From: Vibrio sp. D404a
GTDB taxonomy: Bacteria > Pseudomonadota > Gammaproteobacteria > Enterobacterales > Vibrionaceae
Direction of reading: 5' to 3'
Length of the DNA stretch: 64,000 bases
Assembly (NCBI RefSeq): GCF_030248535.1
Contig: NZ_JAHGAJ010000024.1
Coordinates: 62,001 to 126,000 of the forward strand
The position numbers and the translations under genes are program-made. How positions within the stretch are numbered: the first letter of the stretch is position 1; the number at the start of each line of letters is the position of its first letter. Shown here in pieces: positions 25,372 through 34,987 of this stretch. The notes beneath the pieces are model-generated. The model saw only the letters and a list, made by a program, of their open reading frames with translations. It was not told the DNA's origin and did not search any database.

Positions 25372-25917
25372 TTAAACAGCCGGTTCCAATTTCTCTAAAA
25401 ATTCAGCCAGCGTCTCTGTCAGTACATCACGGTTGCTGGTGCCAAGGCGCTCTAAAATCACATTACCTGTCAGATTGCAGATAGAGATGACGTCCATATC
25501 TGCGTCTGTTGCGGCGATAAACACGGTTGGCTTTAGTTTGAGTCGGCGCTGAGTCACCAAGTGCCCAAGAATGTTCTCTTGCAGGCGAACAAAGTCTTCG
25601 TCGCTCCAAACTTGCAGCAATGTCAAAGGGTTGCCATCAAAGGTCGCATCCATATCTGCACTGTATTGCGCGCCATAGAAGGTTTTAATGTCTTCATGCA
25701 GCGACAACTCAATGCCATTTTCAACATTGGTAAAGTCAGCATGTTGTTCACGAGGAGAGTTTTTCCATAACACAGCACCCGATAGCTTTGCTTCAACGCA
25801 CGGCGAGACAAGGTCTGCTAGCTCTTCGCTGCGAGGCAAAGATTGATGTTGATGCTGCCAAGCATCGACATACTGCTGACTGAATGAAAGTAGTGCGTCT
25901 TGGGCACGTTGAGTCAT
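25372..25917 (-). CDS. syd: SecY-interacting protein Syd
   Basis: A 181-residue Syd protein (ALLSFSQQYVDAWQHQHQSLPRSEEL, LFWKNSPRE-like VLWKNSPREQHADFTNVENGIEL, FYGAQYSADMDATF). In E. coli, Syd binds SecY and helps degrade misassembled translocons. It is divergent from queF, the same pairing seen in enterobacteria, and is followed by the DUF2310 gene. Confidence 0.95.
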   Translation of the reverse strand: MTQRAQDALLSFSQQYVDAWQHQHQSLPRSEELADLVSPCVEAKLSGAVLWKNSPREQHADFTNVENGIELSLHEDIKTFYGAQYSADMDATFDGNPLTLLQVWSDEDFVRLQENILGHLVTQRRLKLKPTVFIAATDADMDVISICNLTGNVILERLGTSNRDVLTETLAEFLEKLEPAV

Positions 25918-26048
25918 GAAAATCTCCTAAAGCGAAAATAATAAATAGAATCGGGCACCTTTCCACATCGATTAAGCGATGACCTAATGACACAGTAATG
26001 GGGATTCAGTAAAATCGCCCCTATTCTAATCGAATTTGAAACGAAAGT

Positions 26049-26894
26049 ATGAGCAAATATTCTGACGCTAAAGAGCTAGCGGGTTTAACCCTAGGTCAAA
26101 AAACTGAGTACTCTAACCAATACGACGCCAGCCTGCTGCAACCTGTGCCACGCAGTCTAAATCGTGACGACCTAGCTTTAGGCGGCGAACTGCCGTTCAT
26201 TGGCCACGATATCTGGACCATGTACGAACTTTCATGGCTGAACGATAAGGGTTTACCTCAAGTTGCTGTCGGTGAGGTTTTCATTCCTGCAACCAGCCCA
26301 AATTTAATTGAATCTAAATCTTTCAAGCTGTACCTAAACAGCTACAACCAGACACGTTTCTCTGATTGGGAAGCGGTAACTGAGCGCCTGACTCAAGATT
26401 TATCGGCGTGTGCAGGTGAGACAGTACTGGTTAACGTAAACAAAGTGACTGATTACACCAATCAACCGATTGTTACGATGCAAGGCGAGTGCATTGACGA
26501 TCAAGACATTGAGATCACCAGCTACGACTTTGAAGCGTCAATCCTAGAAGGCGCAGCAGAACAGGAGCAAGTTGAAGAAACTCTGCACAGCCACCTGTTG
26601 AAATCTAACTGTCTGATCACCAATCAACCTGATTGGGGCAGCGTTGAGATCGCTTACACAGGTTCAAAGATCAACCGTGAAGCACTATTGCGCTACTTGG
26701 TGTCATTCCGTGAGCATAACGAGTTTCATGAGCAGTGTGTTGAGCGTATCTTCACTGACATCATGAAGTACTGCGCACCTTCTAAGCTGACCGTATTTGC
26801 ACGTTACACGCGCCGCGGTGGATTAGACATCAATCCATACCGTTCTACTGAGCAGGACCGCCCGTCTCACAACATGCGTATGGCTCGTCAGTAA
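26049..26894 (+). CDS. queF: NADPH-dependent 7-cyano-7-deazaguanine reductase
   Basis: A 281-residue bimodular (YqcD-type) QueF. It reduces preQ0 to preQ1 in queuosine tRNA modification. The active-site cysteine is in LKSNCLITNQPDWG (about residue 189), and the QueF/NADPH motif region is ESKSFKLYLNSYNQTRF. The C-terminal T-fold ends YTRRGGLDINPYRS. Length is that of the two-module class. Confidence 0.97.
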   Translation: MSKYSDAKELAGLTLGQKTEYSNQYDASLLQPVPRSLNRDDLALGGELPFIGHDIWTMYELSWLNDKGLPQVAVGEVFIPATSPNLIESKSFKLYLNSYNQTRFSDWEAVTERLTQDLSACAGETVLVNVNKVTDYTNQPIVTMQGECIDDQDIEITSYDFEASILEGAAEQEQVEETLHSHLLKSNCLITNQPDWGSVEIAYTGSKINREALLRYLVSFREHNEFHEQCVERIFTDIMKYCAPSKLTVFARYTRRGGLDINPYRSTEQDRPSHNMRMARQ

Positions 26895-26967
26895 ATCATT
26901 GGAAGATTTCGCCTCTATAGAGGTTTGTTTACCTCGATATATCTAGTTCGACTGAAAGGAAAATAAA

Positions 26968-29226
26968 ATGCGTTGGTTAACTTTTATTGGCCTCCTCTTT
27001 GTTAGCTTAAGTGCTTCTGTTAGTGCCTCTGTCTACTCATCGGCCCTGCTTAACGAAGCGAATAACTTGGTTGAGATTGAACCAAGCCAAGCCAAACAAA
27101 TGGCCAACAGTTATCTGACGCTGCGTGTTTTGTCGGACCAAAGTGAGAAAAGCCCATCGGCCATTTCTCGTGAAGAGACGGATTCTTCCATTCGTACGCC
27201 TAACAGCAGTATCGATGCGTATAAGATTCTTGCTAAAGCAGAGTTTAACCTTGGGCATACTCGCACTGCGATTCAGCATATTGATACCGCAACTGAGCTC
27301 TCTAAGACCTACAACCTAGAATACTTACAGCTCGATCTAGAGATACTAAAAACTCGCCTAATTTGGATCAGCAATCGTAAATCGGCTGAAGCGAAAGAGG
27401 TATTGGCAGGGGTCGAAGCGAGTCTGCAGTCGGTTAATAAGACTCTACGTCTCACCGAAGGCATTACCTACCGTTTGATCATGCTTAAGGCTGAAATTGC
27501 CTCATACGAGAATCAAATCGACGAAGCTGAAAGTTTGTACCAGCAAGCAAAAGCCTTCCTCGACCAACGCTATTCTGAAAAAGTCACCATCGATTATCAC
27601 ATCTCAGTGGGTGAGTTTTATCTGACTCATAAAGAGTACAACCACGCCCTTTCGGAGCTGCTTTATGGTTACTGGAAATCGGTCGAAGGCAACCTCAGTG
27701 CGCGCCTAGCCAAGGTCAACCGCCTGCTGGCACAGCTGTTTTTTGAGCGCCAAGTTCTAGATAAAGCTATTGAGCACCTTTCTCAAGCGGCCGACTTCTA
27801 CGACAACTTTGAAAGCTCACCAATCTTGGCTCAAGTATTGAAAAAGATGGGTGATGTGTACTACTTCCAAGGTAAGTACAATCTAGCTCTGGTGCACTTT
27901 TTCAACGTTTTAGATCATGAAAGTACCGACCGCGACATCAACCAAGTGATTGATATTCGTCTAAGCCTTTCGGCCACTTACTTACGCCTCTATAACTACC
28001 CATTGGCTGAGCAATACTTGTCTCGTGCCCTTGAATTGCTTGAATACACCGATAACCTCAAATTAGAAGGCCGAGCAGCACTGCTGTCAGCCGGCCTTGC
28101 TTATCACCTACAAGACAGTGATCAAGTCATCAAATACGCTCAACGTGCCCTAGATATCTCACGTCAGATTGAGGACATGCGCCTATCTCAGCGCTCATAT
28201 CACCTGCTGTCTCTTGGCTACGAACAGGCACAGCAACCTCAACAAGCGCTTGAGAATCTAAAACAGTACACCTCATTGATCTCGCTTGAGCAGCAAAACC
28301 TCAACCGAATCAGTGAAGATGCATTCCGCCAACAGAAAGAGTTTGCCGAACGCACCCTACATTACGCAGGGCAAGCAGAAGAGCTAGAGATGTATAAAGA
28401 GGAGCACCGCAAGTTCCAAAAGATATCTTTTGCCCTGTTCCTATTCAGTATCATTCTGTTTTTCTTCGTATTACGCCGTGGCTACATCATTCAGAGCCAA
28501 GCAAAAGAGAACGAAAGCCTGAGTACCGATCTCTTCACCCACTCACGCTCTAAGCTGCCAAACCTGCGCATGCTTAACGCCAAGCTGTCGAACTCGCTTG
28601 AGCAAACCAGCCAGACCTTCGAACAATGGCAAATGGGTGAGCTAATTCACGAACCGTTAAACGACCGTTTGCGCTTTGTGATGATTGACCTGCCATTTTT
28701 GCGCAACATGTACACACAGAATGGTTATAAAGCCGGTCTTGAACTTGAAGATGCGTTTGGTGAGTACCTCAAAACCAAGCTCGATGGTCCATCACGTATC
28801 TACCACTTTTCAGATGCAAACTTGCTCTACATTGAGCCGAACTCGGATCGCAATGCGTCACCGGAAGCAATGTTCCGCAAATTACAATCTTGGATCACCG
28901 ACTTTGAGCCTGAGCGTAATATGAATCGCACCATTCGAGTAGGTATCGCTGACTACCCGTTCCTGCCTCGTGCTTACACAGCGATTAATGACCAAGAGCT
29001 ACTTGATGTACTGCTAATGTCGACCAATATTGCTCGTGAGATTAGTCTCAAAGAGCGCAGCAGTCAGTGGGTATATTTGAAGGCCATCGACAACGCCCCA
29101 GCCGCGAGCCTTGCAACTGGTAACATAAGAGAGGCATGTAAAGTCGCTATAAATCAAGGGTTAATAAAAATACAATCTTCTTACCAGAATGAGGACAACA
29201 TCAAAAAAATGCTAAAAGATGAGTGA
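26968..29226 (+). CDS. Periplasmic TPR / membrane protein with degenerate GGDEF-like C-terminus
   Basis: A 752-residue protein. A signal peptide (about 1-20) is followed by a periplasmic helical region with several tetratricopeptide-like repeats (for example AQVLKKMGDVYYFQGKYNLA and LRLYNYPLAEQYLSRALELL). One transmembrane helix lies at about 486-505. The cytosolic part (about 530-740) resembles a GGDEF fold (RFVMIDLPFLRNMYTQNGYKAGLELEDAFGEYL), but the signature position reads FSDAN (about 614-618), so cyclase activity is very unlikely. The next gene encodes a GGDEF protein. A sensory or scaffold role is inferred. Confidence 0.8.
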   Translation: MRWLTFIGLLFVSLSASVSASVYSSALLNEANNLVEIEPSQAKQMANSYLTLRVLSDQSEKSPSAISREETDSSIRTPNSSIDAYKILAKAEFNLGHTRTAIQHIDTATELSKTYNLEYLQLDLEILKTRLIWISNRKSAEAKEVLAGVEASLQSVNKTLRLTEGITYRLIMLKAEIASYENQIDEAESLYQQAKAFLDQRYSEKVTIDYHISVGEFYLTHKEYNHALSELLYGYWKSVEGNLSARLAKVNRLLAQLFFERQVLDKAIEHLSQAADFYDNFESSPILAQVLKKMGDVYYFQGKYNLALVHFFNVLDHESTDRDINQVIDIRLSLSATYLRLYNYPLAEQYLSRALELLEYTDNLKLEGRAALLSAGLAYHLQDSDQVIKYAQRALDISRQIEDMRLSQRSYHLLSLGYEQAQQPQQALENLKQYTSLISLEQQNLNRISEDAFRQQKEFAERTLHYAGQAEELEMYKEEHRKFQKISFALFLFSIILFFFVLRRGYIIQSQAKENESLSTDLFTHSRSKLPNLRMLNAKLSNSLEQTSQTFEQWQMGELIHEPLNDRLRFVMIDLPFLRNMYTQNGYKAGLELEDAFGEYLKTKLDGPSRIYHFSDANLLYIEPNSDRNASPEAMFRKLQSWITDFEPERNMNRTIRVGIADYPFLPRAYTAINDQELLDVLLMSTNIAREISLKERSSQWVYLKAIDNAPAASLATGNIREACKVAINQGLIKIQSSYQNEDNIKKMLKDE

Positions 29227-29344
29227 TTTGCGAGCGGTTAATCGTTCGAAACAGTGACCTTATTTTTAGTTTTGTTATTATCGATGTCTTGGAATTTCAT
29301 CAAAGCGATCGCAATCGATCTATGTGGCACTAATTTATTGACCT

Positions 29345-30910
29345 ATGGGCATTCTCGAACAAGACATCCAGGCTCAGCTACATCAACTGAAAACTCAGTT
29401 AGATCAAGCACGTCTGAATCAGAGAGACACCTCGTTCAAGTTCATACGTGAACAAAAGGTCCTTAAGCGTATTGTCACATCTTTAAGCGATGCTTGTGTT
29501 GGTACTAACGACCACCTGGATGAAAACTTAATTGCCCTGAGGGAAGAGCTGCAGAAGAAGAAAGACGTCAGCTCAATGATCCCAAAGTTGGCTGTTTTGG
29601 AAAGGATGCTAAAACAAAAAACGGTGGCTATGGAAAAACAGAACGGATATCTAGACGAAAGCATTAAGCACAGTGGCGAAACGCTGCAACGCGTAACGGG
29701 CCTACCGGCTCAGCTTAAGCGCGACCTGCGTAACCTATTGAGCTTTTCTGAAGGCAATGGCAGTCAGAAAATCGATCACGCAATGAAACTGCTCAGCATC
29801 TATGAGCGTGCAGTTAAAATCATGGCGAGCAATTCCCGTTCTCATTTTTCCGATGCCGACAACTCCCCAGAGCAAGCTCTACTCTCCGATCTCTCAACCG
29901 AACTGCAACACCTGATTACCGAACTCGACTTCGAGGGTGAATCGGGTGATTTACTCGCTGATATCCGCGCTAAGCTGCTACTTGGTGTCTCCACTCAAAA
30001 CCTGTTTGAACTGACGCTGCAAGTGTTAAAGCTGGTGATTGAAGGGACGAACCTAGAGCGCAAAAAGTCTGAGCAATTCATTGAACAACTTAATGCTTCT
30101 CTCTCTGCAAGCATTAAAACAGCGGATCAAAACAGCGATCAGAGTCAAACCTACTTTGAACACCGTCAAAGCCTCAACAATGAGCTGGGTAACTTAGTGG
30201 GTAAAAGCCAACAGTCTGTCGAGCAAGCTACCGATATCCATGTATTGAAGCAGTCGATAACACCACTGCTTAACGAGATTGCCTCGCTCTCTGAAAGGCT
30301 TAGTCACGCCGAGCAGAAAGAGCAAGCGCTAATCGATCGCATGAGCTACGGCAAAACGCAACTCGACTCTTTGTATGAAGTGACGCAAGACTACCGTCGA
30401 CGCCTTGAAGATCAGGCGCAGCGTATGTTGCTCGACCCTCTGACTAAGGTCTACAACCGCACCGCGTTTACAGATCGCCTAGAACTGGAATACCGCCGTT
30501 GGATTCGAGCTCAACACTCGCTGCGTGTGGTGTTACTGGATATCGATAATTTCAAAGCCATTAATGACAGCTTTGGTTATACCGCTGGTGATAAAGCGCT
30601 GAAGATCATTGCGCGCACCATGACCAAAGAGCTATCGAAAACCGATACCGTGGCGCGTTTTTCTGGTGAAGAGTTCGTATTGTTGCTGCCAGAACAGAAT
30701 GATGAATACTGCCACCAAGTGATTCAGAGCATTCAAACACAAGTCAGCCGCCTGCCATTTAAGTTCCGCGACCAACAGATCACCATAACTCTCTGTGCCG
30801 CTAGCACTCAGTTTAGTGAGTCAGACACACCTGAAGAAGTACTGGAACGACTTAATCGCATCTTAAATAAGGCAAAACAGCGTGGTTCAAACCAGCTCGT
30901 TTGGCAATAA
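29345..30910 (+). CDS. GGDEF-family protein with N-terminal coiled coil (CdgG-like)
   Basis: A 521-residue soluble protein. Residues about 1-350 are helical and coiled-coil rich. The C-terminal GGDEF domain begins DPLTKVYNRTAFTDRLELE, with VVLLDIDNFKAINDSFGYTAGDKAL and the signature RFSGEEFVLLLP. The first glycine is serine (SGEEF), and the I-site RxxD is SKTD, so feedback inhibition is probably absent and cyclase activity is uncertain. Gene position beside queF matches V. cholerae cdgG (VC0900) as I recall it, which affects biofilm. No strong ribosome binding site precedes the ATG. Confidence 0.88.
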   Translation: MGILEQDIQAQLHQLKTQLDQARLNQRDTSFKFIREQKVLKRIVTSLSDACVGTNDHLDENLIALREELQKKKDVSSMIPKLAVLERMLKQKTVAMEKQNGYLDESIKHSGETLQRVTGLPAQLKRDLRNLLSFSEGNGSQKIDHAMKLLSIYERAVKIMASNSRSHFSDADNSPEQALLSDLSTELQHLITELDFEGESGDLLADIRAKLLLGVSTQNLFELTLQVLKLVIEGTNLERKKSEQFIEQLNASLSASIKTADQNSDQSQTYFEHRQSLNNELGNLVGKSQQSVEQATDIHVLKQSITPLLNEIASLSERLSHAEQKEQALIDRMSYGKTQLDSLYEVTQDYRRRLEDQAQRMLLDPLTKVYNRTAFTDRLELEYRRWIRAQHSLRVVLLDIDNFKAINDSFGYTAGDKALKIIARTMTKELSKTDTVARFSGEEFVLLLPEQNDEYCHQVIQSIQTQVSRLPFKFRDQQITITLCAASTQFSESDTPEEVLERLNRILNKAKQRGSNQLVWQ

Positions 30911-31172
30911 CCTCTCCTATTTGAGAATTTATTTCTCTTTTTCAAATACTTATCACATACCAAATATCAAAATGTTTGCTAAGCTAATGGTTAACATTTG
31001 CTTAACAAGCCTTTCTGGCGATCAAGCCTGTGCCAAAAACATTTAGCAAGGCATAGAATAATCCGATTTTCATAAACGCCCTCTGGCGTTGCATGCCTTG
31101 CTTCACAACTCCCGAGTTAGAGGGTGACGTCGCATCTTGTCTCCCCCGACTCTTATTCAACAAGGAGGCACT

Positions 31173-32540
31173 ATGATCACTCATATCAGTCCTGCCGGTA
31201 GCATGGATTTACTCTCTCAACTTGAAGTTGAGCGCCTTAAGAAAACCGCATCCAGTGATCTATACCAACTGTATCGTAACTGTACCCTAGCGGTACTTAA
31301 CTCTGGCAGCCACACAGACAACTCCAAAGAGCTGCTGGATAAATACCTCTCTTTTGACGTTGAGGTAGTGCGACGTGAGCGCGGCATCAAGCTAGAGCTG
31401 CACAACCCACCTGAGCACGCTTTTGTCGATGGTGAAATCATCAAGGGTATTCAAGAGCACCTATTCTCAGTGTTGCGTGACATTGTTTACGTCAACATGC
31501 ACCTTGCCGATAACCAGAGACTCAACCTCACCAACGCCACTCACATAACGAACTTGGTGTTTGGTATCTTGCGAAATGCTGGCGCTCTCACGCCAGGAAT
31601 TGAACCAAACCTGATTGTTTGTTGGGGTGGTCACTCGATCAACGCCAGCGAATACCAGTACACCCGCGAGGTGGGTAACGAGCTTGGCCTGCGTGAACTC
31701 AATATCTGTACCGGTTGTGGACCGGGTGCAATGGAAGGCCCAATGAAGGGCGCCGCCATTGGTCATGCTAAGCAGCGCTACACAGAGCACCGTTACCTTG
31801 GCTTAACCGAACCTTCCATCATTGCCGCTGAGCCACCAAACCCAATTGTGAACGAGTTGGTGATCATGCCGGATATCGAGAAGCGTCTTGAGGCGTTTGT
31901 ACGTATGGCGCATGGCATCATCATCTTCCCGGGCGGCCCGGGTACAGCGGAGGAGCTACTCTACATCCTAGGTATCATGATGCATCCAAACAATGCAGAT
32001 CAGCCAATGCCGATTGTGCTAACGGGTTCCAAAGAGAGTGAAGAGTACTTCCGATCCATTGACCGCTTTATTGGCGAAACCTTGGGTGAAGAGGCACAGA
32101 AGCACTACGAGATCGTGATCGACGACCCAGCGAAAGCGGCCAAAATCATGAAACAAGCGATGCCAGATGTGCGCTCTCACCGTAAAGAGACCGGAGACGC
32201 CTACAGCTACAACTGGTCATTGCATATCGAACCAGAGTTCCAACTGCCATTTGACCCAACTCATGAGTCAATGGCCGCACTCGACCTACACATGGATCAG
32301 AAGGCAGAAAACTTAGCGGCAAATCTACGTAAAGCCTTCTCAGGTATTGTGGCGGGTAACGTCAAGGCAGAAGGTATCTTAGAGATTGAAAAGCACGGAC
32401 CATTCATCATTGATGGCGATAAAGCCCTGATGACCAAAATGGACAGACTACTCAATGATTTTGTCCACCAGCACCGTATGAAGCTGCCGGGCGGCACCGA
32501 TTACGTGCCGTGTTATAAGATTGCGCAAAACAACGACTGA
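31173..32540 (+). CDS. ppnN: Nucleotide 5'-monophosphate nucleosidase PpnN
   Basis: A 455-residue YgdH/PpnN enzyme that cleaves purine and pyrimidine monophosphates to base and ribose-5-phosphate and is controlled by (p)ppGpp. The central LOG-like Rossmann domain shows CTGCGPGAMEGPMKGAAIGH and IIFPGGPGTAEELLYILG. The start at 31173 has AAGGAGG upstream; the ORF could extend 12 codons further without support. Length matches E. coli PpnN (454). Confidence 0.95.
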   Translation: MITHISPAGSMDLLSQLEVERLKKTASSDLYQLYRNCTLAVLNSGSHTDNSKELLDKYLSFDVEVVRRERGIKLELHNPPEHAFVDGEIIKGIQEHLFSVLRDIVYVNMHLADNQRLNLTNATHITNLVFGILRNAGALTPGIEPNLIVCWGGHSINASEYQYTREVGNELGLRELNICTGCGPGAMEGPMKGAAIGHAKQRYTEHRYLGLTEPSIIAAEPPNPIVNELVIMPDIEKRLEAFVRMAHGIIIFPGGPGTAEELLYILGIMMHPNNADQPMPIVLTGSKESEEYFRSIDRFIGETLGEEAQKHYEIVIDDPAKAAKIMKQAMPDVRSHRKETGDAYSYNWSLHIEPEFQLPFDPTHESMAALDLHMDQKAENLAANLRKAFSGIVAGNVKAEGILEIEKHGPFIIDGDKALMTKMDRLLNDFVHQHRMKLPGGTDYVPCYKIAQNND

Positions 32541-32586
32541 GCATCCCGCACAGAGCATTTCAACTGCGTAAGCGATACGTTACTAT

Positions 32587-32610
32587 AAGGGGCGAATGAT
32601 ACCGCCCCTT
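32587..32610 (+). terminator. Hairpin after ppnN
   Basis: AAGGGGCG/CGCCCCTT stem with an 8-base loop followed by TATTTATT, a weak U-tract. It lies only 27 bp before the xni start, so it may act as an attenuator. Confidence 0.6.
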
Positions 32611-32637
32611 TATTTATTGCTTAGTTATTGGAAACTT

Positions 32638-33411
32638 ATGTCTATCCATCTTGTTATTATCGATGCTCTTAACCTTATCCGACGCGTTCACTCTGCTCAG
32701 CCGGACCCAAGCGATATAGCAAGAACCATCACAACCACTACGCGAACGTTAAATAAGATCACCAAAGAGTCTCAGCCAAGCCATATCATCGCGGTATTTG
32801 ATCACCATCTCCAAGACCGTGGTTGGCGTGCAAAAATATTACCAAGCTACAAAGAGAACCGTAAACCGATGCCAGAGCCACTCATGGCCGGTTTGGATGC
32901 GATTCAGCAAGCATGGTGGGATCTTGGAATCGATTCTCTGCTTTCAGACGGTGATGAAGCGGATGATTTAGTCGCGACACTGGCCAAGAAAGTAGCCGAC
33001 CATGGGCAGAAGGTCACCATCATCTCGACGGATAAAGGTTACTGCCAGCTGCTCTCACCAACACTGCAGATCCGAGACTACTTCCAACACCGTTGGTTGG
33101 ATACGCCATTTATCGAGGCAGAGTTTGGGGTTAAGCCGAGCCAGTTGGCGGATTACTGGGGGCTCACTGGTGTCAGCTCTAGCCAAGTACCGGGGATTCC
33201 GGGAATTGGCCCAAAAGCAGCCAAAGAAATCTTAACCAGCTACCCAGATATTGAAGCGGCCTACCAAGCTGAAGACCTACCGAAGAAGTATCGTAAGAAG
33301 TTCGATGAACACATTGAATCGGCACGTGTCTGTAAACAAGTTTCGGCACTCAAGACAGACATCGATCTTGGCTTCAATTTACAAGACCTACGCTACGACC
33401 CTCAGCCATAG
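32638..33411 (+). CDS. xni: Flap endonuclease Xni (ExoIX-like)
   Basis: A 257-residue protein of the 5'-3' exonuclease family (YgdG/Xni), a structure-specific nuclease acting on flaps in DNA repair and replication. The acidic metal-site segments are VIIDALNLIRRV, AVFDHHLQDRGWRAKILPSYKENRK and SDGDEADDLVATL. The helix-hairpin-helix-like GVSSSQVPGIPGIGPKAAKEIL follows. The MSIHLVIID start at 32638 is chosen by homology; a longer frame exists upstream. Confidence 0.94.
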   Translation: MSIHLVIIDALNLIRRVHSAQPDPSDIARTITTTTRTLNKITKESQPSHIIAVFDHHLQDRGWRAKILPSYKENRKPMPEPLMAGLDAIQQAWWDLGIDSLLSDGDEADDLVATLAKKVADHGQKVTIISTDKGYCQLLSPTLQIRDYFQHRWLDTPFIEAEFGVKPSQLADYWGLTGVSSSQVPGIPGIGPKAAKEILTSYPDIEAAYQAEDLPKKYRKKFDEHIESARVCKQVSALKTDIDLGFNLQDLRYDPQP

Positions 33412-33449
33412 GCTAGAAAAGGTAAATAACGCCTTTTTCTGACACCCAT

Positions 33450-33480
33450 AAAAAATGCTCCCAATTAGGAGCATTTTTTT
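33450..33480. terminator. Bidirectional terminator between xni and rlmM
   Basis: AAAAAATGCTCC/GGAGCATTTTTT stem with a CAATTA loop, symmetrical A and T runs, between convergent genes. Confidence 0.92.
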
Positions 33481-33500
33481 AACACGACTATCGAGTTCGA

Positions 33501-34592
33501 TTAGTGCGGAGAGATGTTTGAAAGCGACTGGATGTGTACCGTGATCTCTTCACGGTCATGATACAAGTGCTTCGCCTGCATCTTAAACTTCACTTTGTTC
33601 TCGATTAGGAACTGCTTCAGGTTCTCGATATCTTGTAGAACCTCATCGTAGCGACCTTTCATCGGTAACTTCAGGTTAAACAGTGCCTCTTTCGCCCAAC
33701 CTTTGATGATCCACTCACCCATTAGGTGAGCAACACGTGCTGGCTTCTCAACCATGTCACAGATGATCCAAGTAACGTTCTTACGGTCTGGTTCGAACTT
33801 AAAGCCATCCACCATGTGGTGCTTAATCTGACCCGTTTCCATTAGGCTGTCTGCCATCATGCCGTTATCGACACAGTGAACGAACATCGAGCGCTTAACC
33901 AGTTGGTAAGTCCAACCACCCGGACATGCACCCAAGTCTACACCCCACATCCCCGGAGCCAGACGCTCATCCCACTCATCACGCGGAATGAATACGTGGA
34001 ACGCCTCTTCAAGTTTCAAAGTCGAACGGCTTGGCGCATCTGCTGGGAATTTAAGACGTGGGATACCCATAAAGAACTGAGAGTTGTTGTTCGGGTAAGA
34101 GTAGCCAACAAAGCAGTGACCCGGAGCGATAAAGCACAGGTGCAGTACTGGCTTCTTCGCGTTGTCTTTTGCCGTCATTAAGCCTTTACCACGCATTGCT
34201 TGACGCATTGGCACGGTAAACTTACGACAGAACTTCAACAGCTCTTTCGCTTCATTAGTGTCTGGCGTTTCGATGCGAATGTCGCCACAACGTGGGAAAC
34301 CTTCTTTGTCTGCCAACTCATCAAGGATTGGAGAGATGCGATCATCCTTTGGAAGATCTTTAATCTCAACCGCGACTGCTAGCATTTGACGAGCGAAGAT
34401 CAGCGATTGGAAATCAATCTCTTTGATCAAACGATCGGCTTCGCCATCTTGATAACACTCAAACAATACAAAGCCAGTATTGTTTTTTAAGCGAGGAAAA
34501 CCAAACACTTCCAGCTGTGTTGCTTTGTCTTGAATTTCGCCAGCACATTCTTTTTCAAAACCAGAGCGACAATAAAGTAGTACGTGTTTCAC
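33501..34592 (-). CDS. rlmM: 23S rRNA (cytidine2498-2'-O)-methyltransferase
   Basis: A 363-residue RlmM (YgdE) that methylates C2498 of 23S rRNA. The N-terminal THUMP-like domain starts KHVLLYCRSGFEKECAGEIQ. The Rossmann catalytic part has GVDLGACPGGWTYQLVKR (SAM motif) and WIICDMVEKP, with the catalytic lysines in the KGWAKEALFNLKLPMKG segment. The start is GTG at 34592 with AGAGG upstream, overlapping the TGA of the DUF423 gene (GTGA), so translation is coupled. Longer in-frame sequence upstream lies inside the DUF423 gene. Confidence 0.95.
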   Translation of the reverse strand: MKHVLLYCRSGFEKECAGEIQDKATQLEVFGFPRLKNNTGFVLFECYQDGEADRLIKEIDFQSLIFARQMLAVAVEIKDLPKDDRISPILDELADKEGFPRCGDIRIETPDTNEAKELLKFCRKFTVPMRQAMRGKGLMTAKDNAKKPVLHLCFIAPGHCFVGYSYPNNNSQFFMGIPRLKFPADAPSRSTLKLEEAFHVFIPRDEWDERLAPGMWGVDLGACPGGWTYQLVKRSMFVHCVDNGMMADSLMETGQIKHHMVDGFKFEPDRKNVTWIICDMVEKPARVAHLMGEWIIKGWAKEALFNLKLPMKGRYDEVLQDIENLKQFLIENKVKFKMQAKHLYHDREEITVHIQSLSNISPH

Positions 34593-34987
34593 TGAGTTAC
34601 CTCTTTTATATTCAAAGCAGCGAAGGAGAAGACTCCCCAACCAATGATAAATAGTAGTCCACCCAACGGCGTTATAGGACCAAACCATTTAATTCCTGTC
34701 AGCGCCAACGCATAGAGGCTGCCGCTAAAACAAAGGATGCCGATGATAAAGCAAATTGCCGCAATGAAAAAATATTTTTGTGATTTAGCACCAAGTTTCA
34801 GCTGTAGCAGGATGCCACACGCCACAATCGCTAACGTATGGATGAACTGGTACAACACACCCGTCTCAAACACACCCAGCAGATAAGGGGGCAACTGACC
34901 TTTTAAGCCGTGCGCTGCAAACGCGCCCAACATCACGGCGATCGCACCAGAGAGACCCGCAATTCCGATCAAGCTTTTACTTTTCAT
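34589..34987 (-). CDS. ygdD: DUF423 family inner-membrane protein (YgdD-like)
   Basis: A 132-residue protein with four predicted transmembrane helices, starting KSLIGIAGLSGAIAVMLGAFAAHGLKGQL, which is the DUF423 hallmark, and containing RYK-like GIKWFGPITPLGGLLFIIGW near the C-terminus. The function is unknown. It overlaps the preceding hydrolase gene by 11 bp and rlmM by 4 bp. The gcvA-ygdD-rlmM order is conserved with E. coli, with the hydrolase inserted here. Confidence 0.93.
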   Translation of the reverse strand: MKSKSLIGIAGLSGAIAVMLGAFAAHGLKGQLPPYLLGVFETGVLYQFIHTLAIVACGILLQLKLGAKSQKYFFIAAICFIIGILCFSGSLYALALTGIKWFGPITPLGGLLFIIGWGVFSFAALNIKEVTQ

